Below are positions 1 through 6,568 of a DNA stretch of 41,941 nt, in pieces. A model generated the notes under the pieces. It did not search any database. It was not told the DNA's origin and saw nothing but the letters and a program-made list of their open reading frames with translations. The position numbers were made by a program, and so were the translations under genes. Source of the DNA: Tsukamurella sp. M9C (GTDB lineage Bacteria; Actinomycetota; Actinomycetes; Mycobacteriales; Mycobacteriaceae); the NCBI RefSeq assembly GCF_020169415.1, contig NZ_JAIULG010000042.1:1-41941 (forward strand), read 5' to 3'. Position 1 is the first letter of the stretch; each line of letters begins with the position of its first letter.

Positions 1-2
1 GC

Positions 3-254
3 GGGGGCTCGTACGGCGGGCGGGAGCAGCGGTCCGACGGTGGCTGGACCCCCAAGCGGGCGCTCAGGCCCACGCGGCGTGCGAACAAGCTCTCGCTCGC
101 CGTGGGCGACCGGGTCTCGCACGACTCATTCGGGCTCGGCACCGTCACCGCGGTCACGGGCGCGGGTCCGATGGAGCGCGCGACCTTCGACTTCGGCTCG
201 TCGGGCACAGTCACCCTGATGACCTTCGGCGGCCTGCCGATGGAGAAGCTCTAG
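3..254 (+). CDS. pcrA: ATP-dependent DNA helicase PcrA/UvrD1, C-terminal end (partial)
   Basis: The reading frame is open from the window edge to a TAG at 252-254, about 83 residues. It encodes a basic linker (TPKRALRPTRRANK) and then a small beta-rich domain, VGDRVSHDSFGLGTVTAV, ending in FGGLPMEKL. This tail is typical of actinobacterial PcrA/UvrD1, a superfamily 1 3'-5' helicase of nucleotide excision repair; the C-terminal Tudor-like fold contacts RNA polymerase in PcrA. The motor domains lie outside the window. The next gene being an M23 peptidase on the opposite strand matches the uvrD1-Rv0950c neighbourhood of M. tuberculosis, which supports the call. Confidence 0.85.
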   Translation, partial: GGSYGGREQRSDGGWTPKRALRPTRRANKLSLAVGDRVSHDSFGLGTVTAVTGAGPMERATFDFGSSGTVTLMTFGGLPMEKL

Positions 255-284
255 CCCGAACGGCGCGAGCGCCCCGAACAACGC

Positions 285-316
285 GAAAGGCGCCCCGGTG
301 ATCCGGGGCGCCTTTC
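285..316. terminator. Bidirectional terminator between pcrA and the M23 peptidase gene
   Basis: A perfect 14-bp stem (GAAAGGCGCCCCGG and its complement) closes on a TGAT tetraloop. A-rich bases on one side and TTT on the other mean it can work for both convergent genes. It starts 30 bases after the pcrA stop and ends 16 bases before the peptidase stop. Confidence 0.85.
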
Positions 317-331
317 AGCGTGTGGGGAGTC

Positions 332-1342
332 TTAGACGCGGACGCCGCGCTCGGCGAGCCAGCTCTGCGGGTCCAGCTTCGCGCCGCCGGCGCCGTGCAC
401 CTCGAAGTGCAGGTGCGGGCCGGTGGAGTAGCCGTTGTTGCCGACCCAGCTGATGAGGTCGCCCGCCTTGACCGTTTGGCCGGCCTGGACGTTGACGTTG
501 TACATGTGGCCGTAGACCAGCACGGTGCCGTCGGTGAGGCGGATCTTGATCCAGATGCCGAAGCCCGAGGCGGGGCCGGCGTCGGTGACCACGCCGTCGG
601 CGGCCGCGAACAGCGGGGTGCCGAGCGGGGCGGCGAGGTCGAGGCCGCCGTGCATGGCGCCCCAGCGGGTGCCGAAGTTCGAGGTGAGGGTGGCGCCGTT
701 CACGGGTGCGGTCACCTTCGGGCGCATCGAGTCGATGATGCGCTTGTCGTCCGCGTCCTTGCGGGCCTTGCCGCCGGCGAGACCGGCGGTGAACTGCTCG
801 GTGTCCTGCGCGGCGGGCAGGGGCGCCTGACGGCCGGCGTTGGCCTCGGGGCCCGCGGCGGGCGGCACGATCGGCTGCTGCGAGGTCGACGGGCCCTCGC
901 TACCTGCGGCGTTGACCACGGCGGCGCCGGCGACGCTGGCACCCGCGGCGAGCGCGAGCAGGGCGGCGCGGCCCTTGAGGGCGTGCGGAGCGGTGGGGAC
1001 GCGGTGCTTGCCGCCCTTGCGGACCGGCGTGGGGAGCAGCTCGGGGGCGGCCTCCGGCGAGCCGAGGAGTGCGGTGTCCTCGATCTCGTCGAGCTCGGGC
1101 GCGTCGAGCTCGGTGTCCCCGGTGAACAGCACCTCGGGGATCATGAGGTCCTGCGTGACCTCGGAGCTGGAGGGGCGGTAGACCAGGCCGGTGTCGTCCG
1201 GCGCGTCGGCCCAGGTCTCGGAATAGGCCTCGTCGAGACGGGCCTCGAGCTCATCCAGCGGGATGATCGCGGTGATCGACTCATCATCGAGGACCTGCGT
1301 GCCGCCTTGCCAGCGCACGTGGTTCTCGCGACTCCGTGTCAT
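332..1342 (-). CDS. Membrane-anchored M23 family metallopeptidase (Rv0950c-like)
   Basis: Predicted zinc endopeptidase acting on peptidoglycan cross-bridges or stem peptides outside the membrane. The 336-aa protein has an acidic cytoplasmic N-terminus (1-110), one transmembrane segment (about 124-145, rich in Ala/Leu/Val), a Pro/Ala linker, and a C-terminal LytM domain (about 210-336). Zinc and catalytic residues are intact: H231 and D235 in HGGLD, H279 in YGHM, and H310/H312 in HLHFE. I chose the ATG at 1342 because GGAG and GGCGAG-like sequences precede it; an in-frame ATG at 1372 would add 10 residues. The position next to pcrA matches Rv0950c. With all metal ligands present it is probably an active enzyme rather than a degenerate activator. 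Confidence 0.88.
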   Translation of the reverse strand: MTRSRENHVRWQGGTQVLDDESITAIIPLDELEARLDEAYSETWADAPDDTGLVYRPSSSEVTQDLMIPEVLFTGDTELDAPELDEIEDTALLGSPEAAPELLPTPVRKGGKHRVPTAPHALKGRAALLALAAGASVAGAAVVNAAGSEGPSTSQQPIVPPAAGPEANAGRQAPLPAAQDTEQFTAGLAGGKARKDADDKRIIDSMRPKVTAPVNGATLTSNFGTRWGAMHGGLDLAAPLGTPLFAAADGVVTDAGPASGFGIWIKIRLTDGTVLVYGHMYNVNVQAGQTVKAGDLISWVGNNGYSTGPHLHFEVHGAGGAKLDPQSWLAERGVRV

Positions 1343-1537
1343 ATCTCGCCTACTCCAACCGTAAAACCGCACTTCGGACCACGTGGTGATCCGACGATGT
1401 CCTCATCGTGACCGCTTCGTGATCCGCGTCCCGTCGACGATAACGAAATGATTGCGGCGAGACAACCTCTAGGGGGGCGGTTCGGTCGAATGTGCGCTTG
1501 GTCACAATGAGATCACAAAGCCTCAGGTCACTATGTG
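1343..1537. other. Intergenic region upstream of the M23 gene
   Basis: 195 bp between the ABC ATPase stop and the M23 start, both genes on the minus strand. It must hold the peptidase promoter. I see no convincing riboswitch (looked for ydaO/c-di-AMP motifs) and no clear terminator hairpin for the ABC operon. The half-sites TCACA at 1502-1506 and 1513-1517 are direct rather than inverted, so this is not a clear CRP/GlxR box. Confidence 0.4.
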
Positions 1538-2836
1538 TCATTGCTGGTCCAGCAGGATCCGGCCGCCGTCCGCGTCGTAATCGTAGAGTTCGCCGTACCG
1601 ACCCCAGTCGACGGCCAGCCGGAGCTGGCGTTCCGCGTCGTCCGGGCCGAAGCCCCGCCGCAGCAGATCCAGGAAGAAGCCGCTGCGCAGCGCACCGGCG
1701 GGCGCCGTCCGCAGCGCCCGCAGCACCGTCCGCACCAGCGGGGCCCGCTCGGCGGCCTGCCGCGCGAAGACCTCCTTGGCCTCCGTGAGCGGCACCGAGG
1801 CGAACGTGCGACCGATGTCGGTGAGCACGATGTCGTTGCCGCTCACCTCGGCGAAGCCGAGCAGGGCCGCGGCGTCGACCAGCGGCATGATGTCGTCGAG
1901 CTCGAAGTTGAGGTCCGCCGCGAGGTCGGGGAGGTCGGCGTGGTCGCCGTGCGCGGCGACGAGCTCGAGCAGGCCGGCGATGCCGTCGACGGTGGCGTCG
2001 GGGAGCGGCCGGCTCACGGGCGTCGCCTCGACGGGGTCGGGCTCGTGCTCGATCTCCGCGTCGCGGCCCGTCAGCGCCCCGTACAGCCGGTCGACGATCG
2101 CCTCGAACTCCGGCGCCGTGCGGGTGCGCGGGCGCGGCAGGTCGATCCGGGTCTCGTGGACGATGCGGCCGGGCTTGGAGCCGAGCACCACGACGCGGTC
2201 GGCGAGGAGCACCGCCTCCTCGATGTTGTGCGTGACGATGCAGACGCTCCGGGTGGGGAAGCCGTCGCCGCCCCACAGCTCCACCAGCTCGCCGCGCAGG
2301 TTCTCGGCGGTCAGCACGTCGAGGGCGGAGAAGGGCTCGTCCATGAGCAGGAGGTCCGGCTGCCGCACCAGCGCCCGGGCGAAGCCGACCCGCTGCCGCA
2401 TCCCGCCCGACAGCTCCCGCGGGTACGCGGACTCGAAGCCGTCGAGGCCGATGGTGTCGATCGCCTCCAGCGCCCGGGTGCGGCGCTCGGCGCGCGGCAC
2501 GTTCCGGGCCGTCAGGCCCAGCTCGACGTTGTCCTGGACGGTCAGCCAGGGCATGAGTGCGAAGGACTGGAAGACCATGGCGGTGGCCGGGTTGGGCCCG
2601 GACAGCGGCGCACCGTCGGATTCGACGGTGCCGGACGTCGCGGGGATCAGCCCCGCCATGATGCGCAGCAGCGTGGACTTGCCCGAGCCGGACCGGCCGA
2701 GTAGCGCGACGATCTCGCCGTGCTCGATGGTGAGGTCGATGCCGTCGAGCACGGTCAGGGTGTCGCCGTGGGCGCCCTCGAAGCTCTTGGTGAGGCCCTG
2801 CAGCCGGATCAGCGGGGTGGCGAGCGTGGTGGTCAT
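1538..2836 (-). CDS. ABC transporter ATP-binding protein with C-terminal AAA-associated domain
   Basis: Energises the duplicated permease encoded just upstream. The 432-aa protein has an N-terminal NitT/TauT-type nucleotide-binding domain with Walker A GRSGSGKS (47-54), Q-loop Q90, signature LSGGM (142-146), Walker B LLLMDEP with D166/E167, and switch histidine H203, all intact. From about residue 270 to the end is an additional winged-helix-like region (the AAA-associated C-terminal domain) found in a subset of ABC ATPases and of unknown, possibly regulatory, function. The ATG at 2836 lies 27 bp after the permease stop, so the genes are co-transcribed. By family the substrate would be an anion, but the magnesium riboswitch heading the operon argues for a link to Mg2+ supply. 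Confidence 0.88.
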   Translation of the reverse strand: MTTTLATPLIRLQGLTKSFEGAHGDTLTVLDGIDLTIEHGEIVALLGRSGSGKSTLLRIMAGLIPATSGTVESDGAPLSGPNPATAMVFQSFALMPWLTVQDNVELGLTARNVPRAERRTRALEAIDTIGLDGFESAYPRELSGGMRQRVGFARALVRQPDLLLMDEPFSALDVLTAENLRGELVELWGGDGFPTRSVCIVTHNIEEAVLLADRVVVLGSKPGRIVHETRIDLPRPRTRTAPEFEAIVDRLYGALTGRDAEIEHEPDPVEATPVSRPLPDATVDGIAGLLELVAAHGDHADLPDLAADLNFELDDIMPLVDAAALLGFAEVSGNDIVLTDIGRTFASVPLTEAKEVFARQAAERAPLVRTVLRALRTAPAGALRSGFFLDLLRRGFGPDDAERQLRLAVDWGRYGELYDYDADGGRILLDQQ

Positions 2837-2863
2837 GGAACGGCTCCTAGTAATAAGGGGTGA

Positions 2864-4618
2864 CTAGAGGGAGTAGCGGCGCTCGGCGGTGCGGTAGAGG
2901 CGGCGCCAGAGGGCGGCGTTGGTGCCCACGACGAACAGGCACATCACGACGATCCCGAGGAGGAGATGGGAGGTGTGGTCGGGTCCCGTGGCCGCGGTGG
3001 CCTGCGCGATGTAGTCGCCGAGCCCGTAGGCGTGGTGGGTCTCGCCGTCGTAGGAGACGACTTCCGCGACGATCGAGGCGTTCCAGGCGCCGCCGGCGGC
3101 GGTGATCCCGCCGGTGACGTATCCGGCGAAGACGCCGGGCAGCAGCACGTACCGCCACGTCAGCAGCCGGGGCAGCCGCATGTCGTCGGCCGCCTCCAGC
3201 AGGTCGCCGGGGATCGCGCTGGCCGCGGCGATCACGTTGAACAGGATGTACCACTGCGTGCCGAGCGCCATGAGCACGACGCCGCCCAGGTCGAGCGGTA
3301 TGTTCCACGCCACCAGGACCGCGGTGACCAGGGGGAACAGGAAGTTCGCGGGGAAGCTCGCGCACACCTGGACGACGGGCTGCAGCGCGCGGGTCAGGCG
3401 CGGGCTGCGGCCGATGATCACGCCGATCGGCACCCAGACGACGGTCGCGAACACCATGACGACCGCGACCCGCGCCATCGTGGCCAGGCCCAGCAGCAGC
3501 ACGTGCCCCACCTCGGCGAGTCCGGCGTCGCGGAGGATCACCTCGAGCGCCCGCCACAGGCCGTACGCCAGGACCGCCAGGACGACGGTGCCGAACGCCA
3601 GGTCGCCGAGGCGGGTGCGGCGCGGGTCCGCGGGCGCCGCGGTCCCGGTCCGGCCGAACACGGCGAAGGCCCGGTCCAGCCCCGTGATCACCGGGGCGGC
3701 GGCGCGGCGCACCCCGTCCGTGACGTGCGAGCGGTGCAGGAGGGTGAGCACCGCCGAACGCGGGACGCGCCCGGTGGCGGAGTCCTCGAGCCGGAACCGC
3801 TCGGCCCAGGCCGTCAGGGGGCTCCAGAACAGCAGGTTCACCCCGACGATGACCACGATCATCGCCGCGATCGCCCACCCGACGCGGGCGAGGTCACCGT
3901 CGGACGAGGCGGTGGCGACGTAGGCGCCGATGCCGGGGAGGGCGTACTCGTCGCCCGCCACGGAGACGGCCTCCGAGGCGGTGAGGAAGAACCAGCCGCC
4001 GCCGAAGCTCATCATGGCGTTCCAGACCAGCGGGATCATGCCGCCGGGCACGTCGAGCCGCCAGAACCGTTGCCAGCGCGACAGTCCCAGGTCGCGGGCG
4101 GCCTCGCCGAGCTCGCGCGGCTGGCTGATCAGGCTCTGGTAGAAGGCGAAGGTCATGTTCCAGGCCTGCGAGGTGAAGATCGCGAAGACCGCGGCGCACT
4201 CCAGGCCGAGCGTCGACCCGGGGAACAGCGCGAGGAAGACGGTGACGGTCACTGACAGGAAGCCCAGGATCGGCACGGACTGCAGTACGTCGAGCAGCGG
4301 CAGTAGTACCGCGCGGGCCCGCCGCGACCGCGCGGCGAGCAGGGCGTAGCCGAAGGTGAAGACGATCGACGCCGCGAGCGCCAGGAACATCCGCAGCAGG
4401 GAACGCAGCGCGTAGTAGGGCAGGTTCGCCGGGTCCGTGTCGACACGGGCGGTGCTGTGCGCCAGGTCGATCGGCGCGCCCATGCCCTGGCCGACGCGGA
4501 TCGTCAGCCAGATCAGCGCGGCCGCGCCGGCGACGACGAGCACGTCGGCGACGATCGAGCGGCGACCGTCGCGCTCGGTCCGCCGGCCGCCGAGCGGGGG
4601 AGCGGTCAGCGTGCTCAC
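2864..4618 (-). CDS. Duplicated ABC transporter permease (COG4986-type)
   Basis: 584-aa inner-membrane protein that fuses two BPD_transp_1 permease modules, so one polypeptide can form the whole pore. The first half carries an EAA-type loop (ELGEAARDLGLSRWQRFWRL), as does the second (DLLEAADDMRLPRLLTWRY); many hydrophobic segments surround them. The GTG start at 4616-4618 shares GTGA with the mgtC stop, a translational coupling, so I reject the longer open frame running up to 5038, which lies inside mgtC. Family knowledge: such duplicated permeases belong to the nitrate/sulfonate/taurine group. No periplasmic binding protein is encoded nearby. The true substrate is unknown. Confidence 0.87.
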   Translation of the reverse strand: MSTLTAPPLGGRRTERDGRRSIVADVLVVAGAAALIWLTIRVGQGMGAPIDLAHSTARVDTDPANLPYYALRSLLRMFLALAASIVFTFGYALLAARSRRARAVLLPLLDVLQSVPILGFLSVTVTVFLALFPGSTLGLECAAVFAIFTSQAWNMTFAFYQSLISQPRELGEAARDLGLSRWQRFWRLDVPGGMIPLVWNAMMSFGGGWFFLTASEAVSVAGDEYALPGIGAYVATASSDGDLARVGWAIAAMIVVIVGVNLLFWSPLTAWAERFRLEDSATGRVPRSAVLTLLHRSHVTDGVRRAAAPVITGLDRAFAVFGRTGTAAPADPRRTRLGDLAFGTVVLAVLAYGLWRALEVILRDAGLAEVGHVLLLGLATMARVAVVMVFATVVWVPIGVIIGRSPRLTRALQPVVQVCASFPANFLFPLVTAVLVAWNIPLDLGGVVLMALGTQWYILFNVIAAASAIPGDLLEAADDMRLPRLLTWRYVLLPGVFAGYVTGGITAAGGAWNASIVAEVVSYDGETHHAYGLGDYIAQATAATGPDHTSHLLLGIVVMCLFVVGTNAALWRRLYRTAERRYSL

Positions 4619-5337
4619 AGGTCCTCCTCCTCGCGCTCGGGCAGGGCGTCCCAGCGCACCGCCGTCACCGACGGCTCCATGCTGAGCTGGCTGATCGCGG
4701 TCTCCAGCGCGCGGTCGTCGCGGCCGTCGGCGGCGAGGGTGGCACGCACCTCCACCTTGCCGTCGGCGGTGTCGACGCTGCTGATCGACTGCAGGTGGAA
4801 GACGGTGCGGCTCAGGGCCTGTACCAGCATCACGCGGACGTGCGCCTCGTTCTCGTCGCGCGTCACGGCGACGAACTCGTAGCGGCTCGGCGCCTCCTTG
4901 CCGTTGTCGGGCGCGCGGTCGACGGCGTGCCCGACCGAGCGCAGCGCGGTGTTCACCCCGATCACGACGACGGTGCCGATCGCGGCGGGGACGTACATCC
5001 CCGCGCCCGACAGCGCACCGACGGCGGCGGAGCACCACAGCGTGGCGGCGGTGTTCAGCCCGCGCACGGTGAGGCCGTCGCGCAGGATCACGCCGCCGCC
5101 GAGGAAGCCGATGCCGGAGACGATCTGCGCCGCGACCCGGGTGGGGTCGCCGCCTTCGAATCCGTAGGCGGACAGGACGACGAAGAGCGCGGAGCCGACG
5201 GAGACCAGCGCATTGGTGCGCAGGCCGGCCATGCGGGCGCGGTACTGGCGCTCGAGTCCGATCAGGGTGCCGAAGCCGACGCCCGCGACGATGCGCAGCA
5301 GGATGTCGAGCTGGTCGATGTTCGTGGTGGCGTGCAT
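4615..5337 (-). CDS. mgtC: MgtC/SapB family membrane protein
   Basis: 240-aa protein with an N-terminal MgtC domain of about five membrane segments and a soluble C-terminal ACT-like domain (about 155-240). Diagnostic motifs are present: GTLIGLERQ near the start, GLRTNALVSVGSALF, IVSGIGFLGGGVI, and VRGLNTAATLWCSAAVG. MgtC proteins support growth at low Mg2+ and intracellular survival; in Salmonella MgtC inhibits the F1Fo ATPase rather than importing Mg2+. The ATG at 5337 is preceded by GAGGGGAA at good spacing; an upstream start at 5367 has no such site. First gene of a three-gene operon whose long leader holds an M-box riboswitch. Confidence 0.9.
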   Translation of the reverse strand: MHATTNIDQLDILLRIVAGVGFGTLIGLERQYRARMAGLRTNALVSVGSALFVVLSAYGFEGGDPTRVAAQIVSGIGFLGGGVILRDGLTVRGLNTAATLWCSAAVGALSGAGMYVPAAIGTVVVIGVNTALRSVGHAVDRAPDNGKEAPSRYEFVAVTRDENEAHVRVMLVQALSRTVFHLQSISSVDTADGKVEVRATLAADGRDDRALETAISQLSMEPSVTAVRWDALPEREEEDL

Positions 5338-5412
5338 GGTGATTCCCCTCGTCCGGGCACGCGCCACTGCGCCGCGGCCCAGGGGAGCGCGGCGGAGTGG
5401 GGTGTGGAGGTG

Positions 5413-5484
5413 TCAGTGGGACGGAGGCGACGCGAGGGCGCCGACGGTGCGTCGTCGGCGGGGCGGGCCTCCGGCCCGGATCAT
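5413..5484 (-). CDS. Candidate leader peptide uORF2 (23 aa, PP- and Arg-rich)
   Basis: An ATG at 5484, eight bases after the uORF1 stop, opens 23 codons ending with TGA at 5415-5413. The peptide has two Pro-Pro pairs (CCG-CCC and CCT-CCG) and a run of four Arg codons. In Salmonella the mgtC leader contains a similar second short ORF, mgtP, whose proline codons sense proline/EF-P status. The SD is weak, so translation may depend on termination-reinitiation from uORF1. It could be chance; confidence is low. Confidence 0.3.
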   Translation of the reverse strand: MIRAGGPPRRRRTVGALASPPSH

Positions 5485-5521
5485 GGTGCGCTCAGCGGCT
5501 TCCCGCGGTGATGCGGGAAGC
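5439..5521 (-). promoter_or_regulatory. Three successive GC-rich hairpins in the mgtC leader
   Basis: In transcription order: arms CTTCCCGC/GCGGGAAG with 6-nt loop (5520-5499, extendable by one pair), arms CGGGCC/GGCCCG with 3-nt loop (5478-5464), and arms CGCCGACG/CGTCGGCG with 6-nt loop (5460-5439). None has a U tract, so they are not textbook intrinsic terminators. They overlap the two short ORFs and are plausible targets of ribosome-dependent refolding or Rho access control. Confidence 0.45.
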
Positions 5522-5554
5522 GCCGAGCGATCGACTACGACTGTCGTCGGGCAT
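5492..5554 (-). CDS. Candidate leader peptide uORF1 (20 aa) between M-box and mgtC
   Basis: An ATG at 5554 is preceded at 6-nt spacing by a near-perfect Shine-Dalgarno, CGGAGGTG (5567-5560), the best ribosome-binding site in this part of the window. It opens a 20-codon frame, rich in Ser and Arg codons (MPDDSRSRSLG and on), ending with TGA at 5494-5492. The last codons overlap an 8- to 9-bp hairpin, so ribosome position could control RNA folding. Not recognised as a known peptide; the function as a sensor leader is inferred from the strong SD and the place between riboswitch and mgtC. Confidence 0.55.
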   Translation of the reverse strand: MPDDSRSRSLGASRITAGSR

Positions 5555-5664
5555 TGCATCACCTCCGTCGGTTCGACTTCCGCGCGCCGGGAGGGAGGGT
5601 GGAGAAAGTGCGCCCCTCCACGTCAGACCTTCAGCACTTCGCGGCGTGAACCCGTGAACGGGAG

Positions 5665-5773
5665 CCAATCGGGGAGCACCCTTAAGCCGGATGCGCCTGT
5701 CCTGACCCGGGGCGTCTCTCGACGTTCGGGGTCGCTGGCCTGTTTCCGCGAAGGAGCCTCAGCGAACGATTGG
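5665..5773 (-). promoter_or_regulatory. M-box (ykoK leader) magnesium riboswitch
   Basis: Read on the minus strand, the closing helix is formed by CCAATCG (5773-5767) and CGATTGG (5671-5665), a perfect 7-bp P1. Inside are the conserved M-box blocks TGAGGCTCCT (5761-5752), AACGTCGAGAGACGCC (5726-5711) and GGGTCAG (5708-5702) in the correct order. These match the universally conserved core of the Mg2+-sensing ykoK/M-box aptamer. It lies about 330 nt upstream of mgtC in the same orientation. In known cases, Mg2+ binding folds the aptamer and shuts off downstream expression, so this operon should be switched on at low Mg2+. Confidence 0.9.
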
Positions 5774-5822
5774 CGCCTTGCGGAACAAGCATGACACGGG
5801 GTCGTTAGCGCTGCAAGCCGAG

Positions 5823-5828
5823 TAGTGT
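5823..5828 (+). promoter_or_regulatory. Candidate -10 element of the TetR gene (leaderless)
   Basis: TAGTGT lies 8 bases before the ATG at 5837 and no Shine-Dalgarno is present, a spacing typical of leaderless actinobacterial transcripts. Confidence 0.4.
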
Positions 5829-5836
5829 GGCCCGCC

Positions 5837-6451
5837 ATGGAGGTACCGACGACCCGCCGGTCCGGCGCGGCAGGGCTCGAGGCGGGGACGGCGCGCGAGC
5901 GCGCGAAGGCGGCGCGCCGCCGCGAGCTGCTCGCCGCGGCGGCGGCGCTCATGGCCGAGCGCGGCTTCGCCGGCGTGCGCCTCGAGGACATCGGCGCGGC
6001 AGCGGGCGTCTCCGGCCCGGCCATGTACCGCCACTTCGCGGGCAAGCAGGACGTGCTCGCCGCCCTCCTGGTGGAGATCTCCGAGTACCTGTACGACGGT
6101 GGCCGCCGGGTCGCGGAGGAGCGCGCCGACGATCCGCGGCAGGCGCTGCGCGACCTCGTCGACTTCCACGTCGACTTCGCCGCCTCCGAGCCGGATCTCA
6201 TCCGCGTGCAGTACCGCGACATGTGGTCGCTCGCGCCGGAGTCGGCGCGCCGGGTGCGCCGGCTGCAGAGGCAGTACGTGGAGCTGTGGGCCGACGCGCT
6301 CACCGCGCTCGGCGGCGATCCGGTGGACAACCGCGCCGTCGTGCACGCCGTCTTCGGCCTGATCAACGCCGCCCCGAGCCTGCCGGCCCTGCCGCAGCCC
6401 CGGCTGCGCGCGCTGCTGCGCGACAAGGCGCTCGCCGCTCTGGGCGTCTAG
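5837..6451 (+). CDS. TetR family regulator of the leucine/itaconate-type operon (Rv2506-like)
   Basis: 204-aa one-component repressor. The N-terminal helix-turn-helix is clear (RRRELLAAAAALMAERGF, then LEDIGAAAGVSGPAMYRHFAGKQ, about residues 22-70); the rest is the helical ligand-binding domain. It is encoded immediately upstream of accD1 in the same direction, as Rv2506 is next to the accD1-accA1-fadE19 cluster in M. tuberculosis (there divergent), so it probably controls that operon in response to an acyl-CoA. I use ATG 5837 rather than GTG 5825 because the bases before it resemble a leaderless promoter. Confidence 0.82.
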   Translation: MEVPTTRRSGAAGLEAGTARERAKAARRRELLAAAAALMAERGFAGVRLEDIGAAAGVSGPAMYRHFAGKQDVLAALLVEISEYLYDGGRRVAEERADDPRQALRDLVDFHVDFAASEPDLIRVQYRDMWSLAPESARRVRRLQRQYVELWADALTALGGDPVDNRAVVHAVFGLINAAPSLPALPQPRLRALLRDKALAALGV

Positions 6452-6568
6452 CCCGACCAACCCGCGCAATCCGCCGCGCGGAAGCTACCCCCGGGTAAGA
6501 CTGGACACGGTGGCCGGGCTCACATATTCTCATTTTCAGTTAATGGTGAATAACCCAAAGGAGCGGGC
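6452..6568 (+). promoter_or_regulatory. Promoter/operator region of the accD1 operon
   Basis: Contains an AT-rich island (6521-6553) unusual for this GC-rich DNA. Within it is an imperfect inverted repeat, ATTCTCATT (6526-6534) and AATGGTGAAT (6542-6551), a candidate TetR operator. A second small palindrome, TACCC-CC-GGGTA, lies at 6486-6497. An AAAGGAG ribosome-binding site (6557-6563) precedes the GTG start of accD1. Confidence 0.45.

Noticed and set aside
1500-1520. CRP/GlxR-like site
   Set aside because: The TCACA half-sites are in direct rather than inverted orientation, so a dimeric CRP site is not supported.
1343-1537. c-di-AMP (ydaO) riboswitch upstream of the cell-wall peptidase
   Set aside because: Common in front of actinobacterial cell-wall hydrolases, but none of the conserved blocks could be found here.
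2864-5038. Permease extended to 724 aa with a start inside mgtC
   Set aside because: The extra 140 residues are an out-of-frame reading of mgtC and have no permease features; the GTG overlapping the mgtC stop is the natural start.
5623-6469. Minus-strand frames overlapping the TetR gene and the M-box
   Set aside because: Shadow of the TetR coding sequence, with the remainder covering the conserved riboswitch aptamer, which is RNA rather than protein coding.
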